Below are positions 14,879 to 16,503 of a DNA stretch of 16,503 bases, one piece after another. The translations under genes and the position numbers were made by a program. The stretch's first letter is position 1, and every line of letters begins with the position of its first letter. The notes below the pieces were generated by a model. It worked only from the letters and a program-made list of their open reading frames with translations. It had not been told where the DNA came from and did no database searches. This DNA is from Nitrospirota bacterium (GTDB taxonomy: Bacteria; Nitrospirota_A; Leptospirillia; Leptospirillales; Leptospirillaceae), in the NCBI GenBank assembly GCA_021844645.1, contig JAKBTA010000027.1:1-16503 (forward strand). Reading direction: 5' to 3'.

Positions 14879-15734
14879 TCTCAACCTTTTTCCGGAGCGG
14901 GAGGATCTCTTTCTCCAAACAGTCAGGAGACATCTCCCAGAGGATCTCCCCCTTTTCATCCAGAATCCTGCCAACCGGCATCACCTTCAGGTAGGAATTC
15001 GTGAGAACGATGCCCCTGACCTGATCAAGATCTGATGGTTTCGGGGCAGACCATCGGACAGTGCGGCCTTCCTTTTTCAATTCTTCCAGAACAACGGACC
15101 GGATCACTCCGGGGAGAACTCCCCATCGTTCGGGAGCGGTCAGAACAGATCCATCGTCGCGGAAAAAGAAGACATTCGAGACGGACCCTTCAAGCAGTCT
15201 GCCGGTCTTCCCCTTCAGGATCCACTCAGAAACGCCCTTTGGCTTTTTCCTTGCGAGATACACTGACAACAGAAGGTTTCCGGTTTTTAGCCTTCCGCGG
15301 GGATCTCCCGGCAAAAGCAGGGGGGAATGGGCCAGAGCAACATCAACTCCCCGTTCCAGGTCGGAGCCGGGGGGATCGCTTCGGAAAACCGGAAAAATGA
15401 ACCAGTCACCACAAACAGAGGGCTTCTCAATCATGGAAACTTCCCGGAGTGCTCCCGGGGTGATGGTGATCCTCAAAAGCCTGGGAGCCGGATCCAGTCG
15501 CTTCAGCATTAATGAAACCCCGAGAAGAATAGACTCCCGGGAAGGAATGAAACTCCATTCAAGGGATTTGGCCATTCCCAAGATCCTTGCGATATGGCGA
15601 TCAAGAAATTCCGGATGTCCATTGCTCACACCAACGGTTGTGACAAGGGACTCTCCATACAAAAAAGCCGGATCCATGACAGAAACATGAGCCCGGGAAG
15701 AATCAATGATCTGGCCGTTTTTTTGTATCAGCAA
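14859..15734 (-). CDS. Fold-type IV PLP enzyme: aminotransferase class IV / aminodeoxychorismate lyase-like
   Basis: This 291-residue PLP enzyme belongs to the branched-chain aminotransferase / D-amino acid aminotransferase / PabC superfamily. Seen: SVMDPAFLYGESL near the N-terminus (18-30), the arginine-containing LDRHIARI helix (44-51), and the PLP-binding lysine Lys150 in RLKTGNLLLSVYLARK. The LLEGSVSNVFFF motif carries Glu182; LPGVIRSVV (207-215) binds the cofactor phosphate; TNSYLKVMPV comes near the end. Length and motif spacing are normal, so it looks intact. The start is a TTG (15732-15734 on the plus strand) preceded by AGGAAAA on the coding strand. Substrate cannot be decided: 4-amino-4-deoxychorismate (folate route), branched-chain amino acids and D-amino acids are all possible. 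It runs opposite to the TonB operon and overlaps its last gene by 20 bp, so the two are unlikely to be functionally linked. Confidence 0.88.
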   Translation of the reverse strand: MLIQKNGQIIDSSRAHVSVMDPAFLYGESLVTTVGVSNGHPEFLDRHIARILGMAKSLEWSFIPSRESILLGVSLMLKRLDPAPRLLRITITPGALREVSMIEKPSVCGDWFIFPVFRSDPPGSDLERGVDVALAHSPLLLPGDPRGRLKTGNLLLSVYLARKKPKGVSEWILKGKTGRLLEGSVSNVFFFRDDGSVLTAPERWGVLPGVIRSVVLEELKKEGRTVRWSAPKPSDLDQVRGIVLTNSYLKVMPVGRILDEKGEILWEMSPDCLEKEILPLRKKVEIRSSFE

Positions 15735-16076
15735 TGACTTTTCCTATTTTGTACAATAATTTATTGATCGACATAGGAGGCTCCCTCCACTGCCACACAA
15801 CCCGGCATGCGGGTACGCACCTGACGGTTCGAAAAGTTGAGGTCATGAAAGCCCGAGGCACACCCAAGTTGTCGATATAGGACACCGTGAGAACCTGATT
15901 CAATCAGGAAAATCTGGATGGGATTGCGCGCAGACTTAACTCCCGCACACTCAAATCGCCAGGCTTTAAGTGCCTCGCAGAATTGTTCACGTCGAATGTT
16001 TTGATTTCAGGTACACCATGGGCACTCTCGTGCGGCGCTTGGAATCACCCATCTTATAGGTCAGTCTCTAACCCCA
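15735..16076. other. 342-bp region without a convincing gene; possible remnant
   Basis: All six frames are broken or give short peptides unlike known families. The longest plus-strand stretch, about 40 codons, ends at a TAG near 15880 with RKVEVMKARGTPKLSI; I do not recognise it. Structural elements include GGAGG/CCTCC (15776-15788), ACCCG/CGGGT (15800-15814) and a perfect 15-nt palindrome CCTGATT-C-AATCAGG (15894-15908). The region could be the decayed end of a mobile element or a structured RNA, but nothing decides it. Confidence 0.4.
15894..15908. repeat. 15-nt palindrome in the gene-poor region
   Basis: CCTGATT (15894-15900) and AATCAGG (15902-15908) are perfect reverse complements around one base; AAAAT follows shortly after. 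It may be a hairpin or a protein site. Confidence 0.4.
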
Positions 16077-16367
16077 TCATGCGGAAACAGGATGAATTCC
16101 CTTCAAAACGGTCTCCAATTCTTCTTCGGCGTTGCGCATATCGTATTCCGCTTGCAGTCCCAGCCAGAAAGTCGCTGAAGTTCCAAAATAGCGCGCCAAC
16201 CGAAGGGCCGTGTCTGCAGTGACCGCTCTCTTTCCCAGAACGATCTCGTTGATTCGGCGCGGAGGCACCCCAATCTCTCGGGCAATCCTGTTCTGGCTGA
16301 TTCCCATCGGATCCAGAAATTCCTCTTTCAATATTTCCCCAGGATGGATGTTCTTCAGTCTTTTCAT
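16077..16367 (-). CDS. higA: HigA-family antitoxin (XRE-type helix-turn-helix), apparently solitary
   Basis: This 96-residue protein has the typical HigA opening IHPGEILKEEFLDPMGIS (about 7-24). A helix-turn-helix follows (about 23-46: SQNRIAREIGVPPRRINEIVLGKR), then the family's TADTALRLARYFGTSATFWLGLQAEYD segment (about 50-76). HigA proteins bind their own promoter and neutralise the HigB mRNA-cleaving toxin. The ATG at 16367 is preceded on the coding strand by CTAGGAG, a good ribosome site. Normally higB lies just upstream of higA. Here the 136 bases available upstream contain stops in all three frames and no HigB-like sequence, and none lies downstream. The gene therefore looks solitary, unless its toxin lies further out of view. 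Confidence 0.88.
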   Translation of the reverse strand: MKRLKNIHPGEILKEEFLDPMGISQNRIAREIGVPPRRINEIVLGKRAVTADTALRLARYFGTSATFWLGLQAEYDMRNAEEELETVLKGIHPVSA

Positions 16368-16373
16368 GTTTTT

Positions 16374-16383
16374 CTCCTAGGAG
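16374..16383. repeat. 10-bp palindrome CTCCTAGGAG at the higA ribosome site
   Basis: CTCCTAGGAG is self-complementary and includes the Shine-Dalgarno bases of higA. It could be part of an autoregulatory operator or an RNA hairpin that limits translation. A site this short can easily arise by chance. Confidence 0.3.
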
Positions 16384-16466
16384 GCTGGGAAATAAGTCAA
16401 AATTTCTGATGGCGGTGGAGATAAGATTCTGTTTTTATGTTGTTTTCACAGGATGAGTGGGGTTGT

Positions 16467-16497
16467 ATTATCCATTTTCCTTTAAACAAGTTGACAA
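16467..16497 (-). promoter_or_regulatory. Candidate promoter of the higA gene
   Basis: Read on the minus strand, TTGTCA (16497-16492) and GATAAT (16472-16467) are 19 bp apart, longer than ideal, about 100 bp before the start codon. On the plus strand the same place holds a perfect TTGACA (16491-16496), which may be the -35 of a divergent gene beyond the window. Confidence 0.3.
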
Positions 16498-16503
16498 GGT
16501 GGG

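Noticed and set aside
15826..15832. tRNA T-loop-like GGTTCGA
   Set aside because: The flanking bases do not pair into a T-stem, and no acceptor or anticodon arms can be formed.
15703..15903. Minus-strand open frame of 66 codons
   Set aside because: It overlaps the start of the aminotransferase gene in another frame, has no ribosome site and matches nothing I recognise.
1..16503. CRISPR array, rRNA, tRNA or complete insertion sequence
   Set aside because: I saw no regularly spaced repeats, no rRNA or tRNA signatures and no transposase gene with terminal inverted repeats.

Overview
The window comes from a Gram-negative bacterium. Three large outer-membrane TonB-dependent receptors and a matching ExbB-ExbD-TonB motor fill most of it. 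Base composition looks mid-range, with no sharp change in codon style inside the main block. The layout and protein style would fit an acidophilic iron oxidiser of the Leptospirillum type (Nitrospirota), but I infer this from general resemblance only and could not run a search. An acidobacterial origin is a weaker alternative.

Left edge (1-394): the C-terminal part of a secreted phosphoesterase of the phospholipase C / acid phosphatase superfamily. Its first 27 bases are identical to a stretch inside the first receptor gene, so the edge may be a recombination or assembly junction.

Main block (714-14878), all on the plus strand: receptor 1 (714-3626), receptor 2 (3940-6792), an orphan PhoB/OmpR-type response regulator (7103-7858), receptor 3 (8202-11114), then exbB (11362-12066), exbD (12162-12575), tonB (12572-13264), a small exported protein of unknown function (13272-13736) and an exported seven-bladed YVTN-type beta-propeller (13802-14878). 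All three receptors are paralogues with the same plan: signal peptide, two tandem carboxypeptidase-regulatory-like domains, a TonB-box-like segment, a plug with two conserved cysteines, and a beta-barrel ending in Phe. Receptors 1 and 3 are close copies and receptor 2 is more diverged. Each receptor is followed by a hairpin terminator, so they are probably separate transcription units. The motor genes, the small protein and the propeller look like one operon. The simplest reading is a self-contained uptake system: receptors in the outer membrane, their own energiser in the inner membrane, two extra periplasmic proteins, and a local regulator. The substrate is unknown.

Possible control sites: an 11-bp direct repeat related to a Pho box before the regulator gene; a perfect 11-bp tandem repeat (8009-8030) before receptor 3; and inverted repeats before receptors 1 and 3.

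Right edge (14859-16503), minus strand: a fold-type IV PLP aminotransferase / aminodeoxychorismate lyase-like gene that overlaps the propeller gene tail to tail by 20 bp, a 342-bp stretch without a convincing gene, and a HigA-type antitoxin with no HigB toxin visible beside it.
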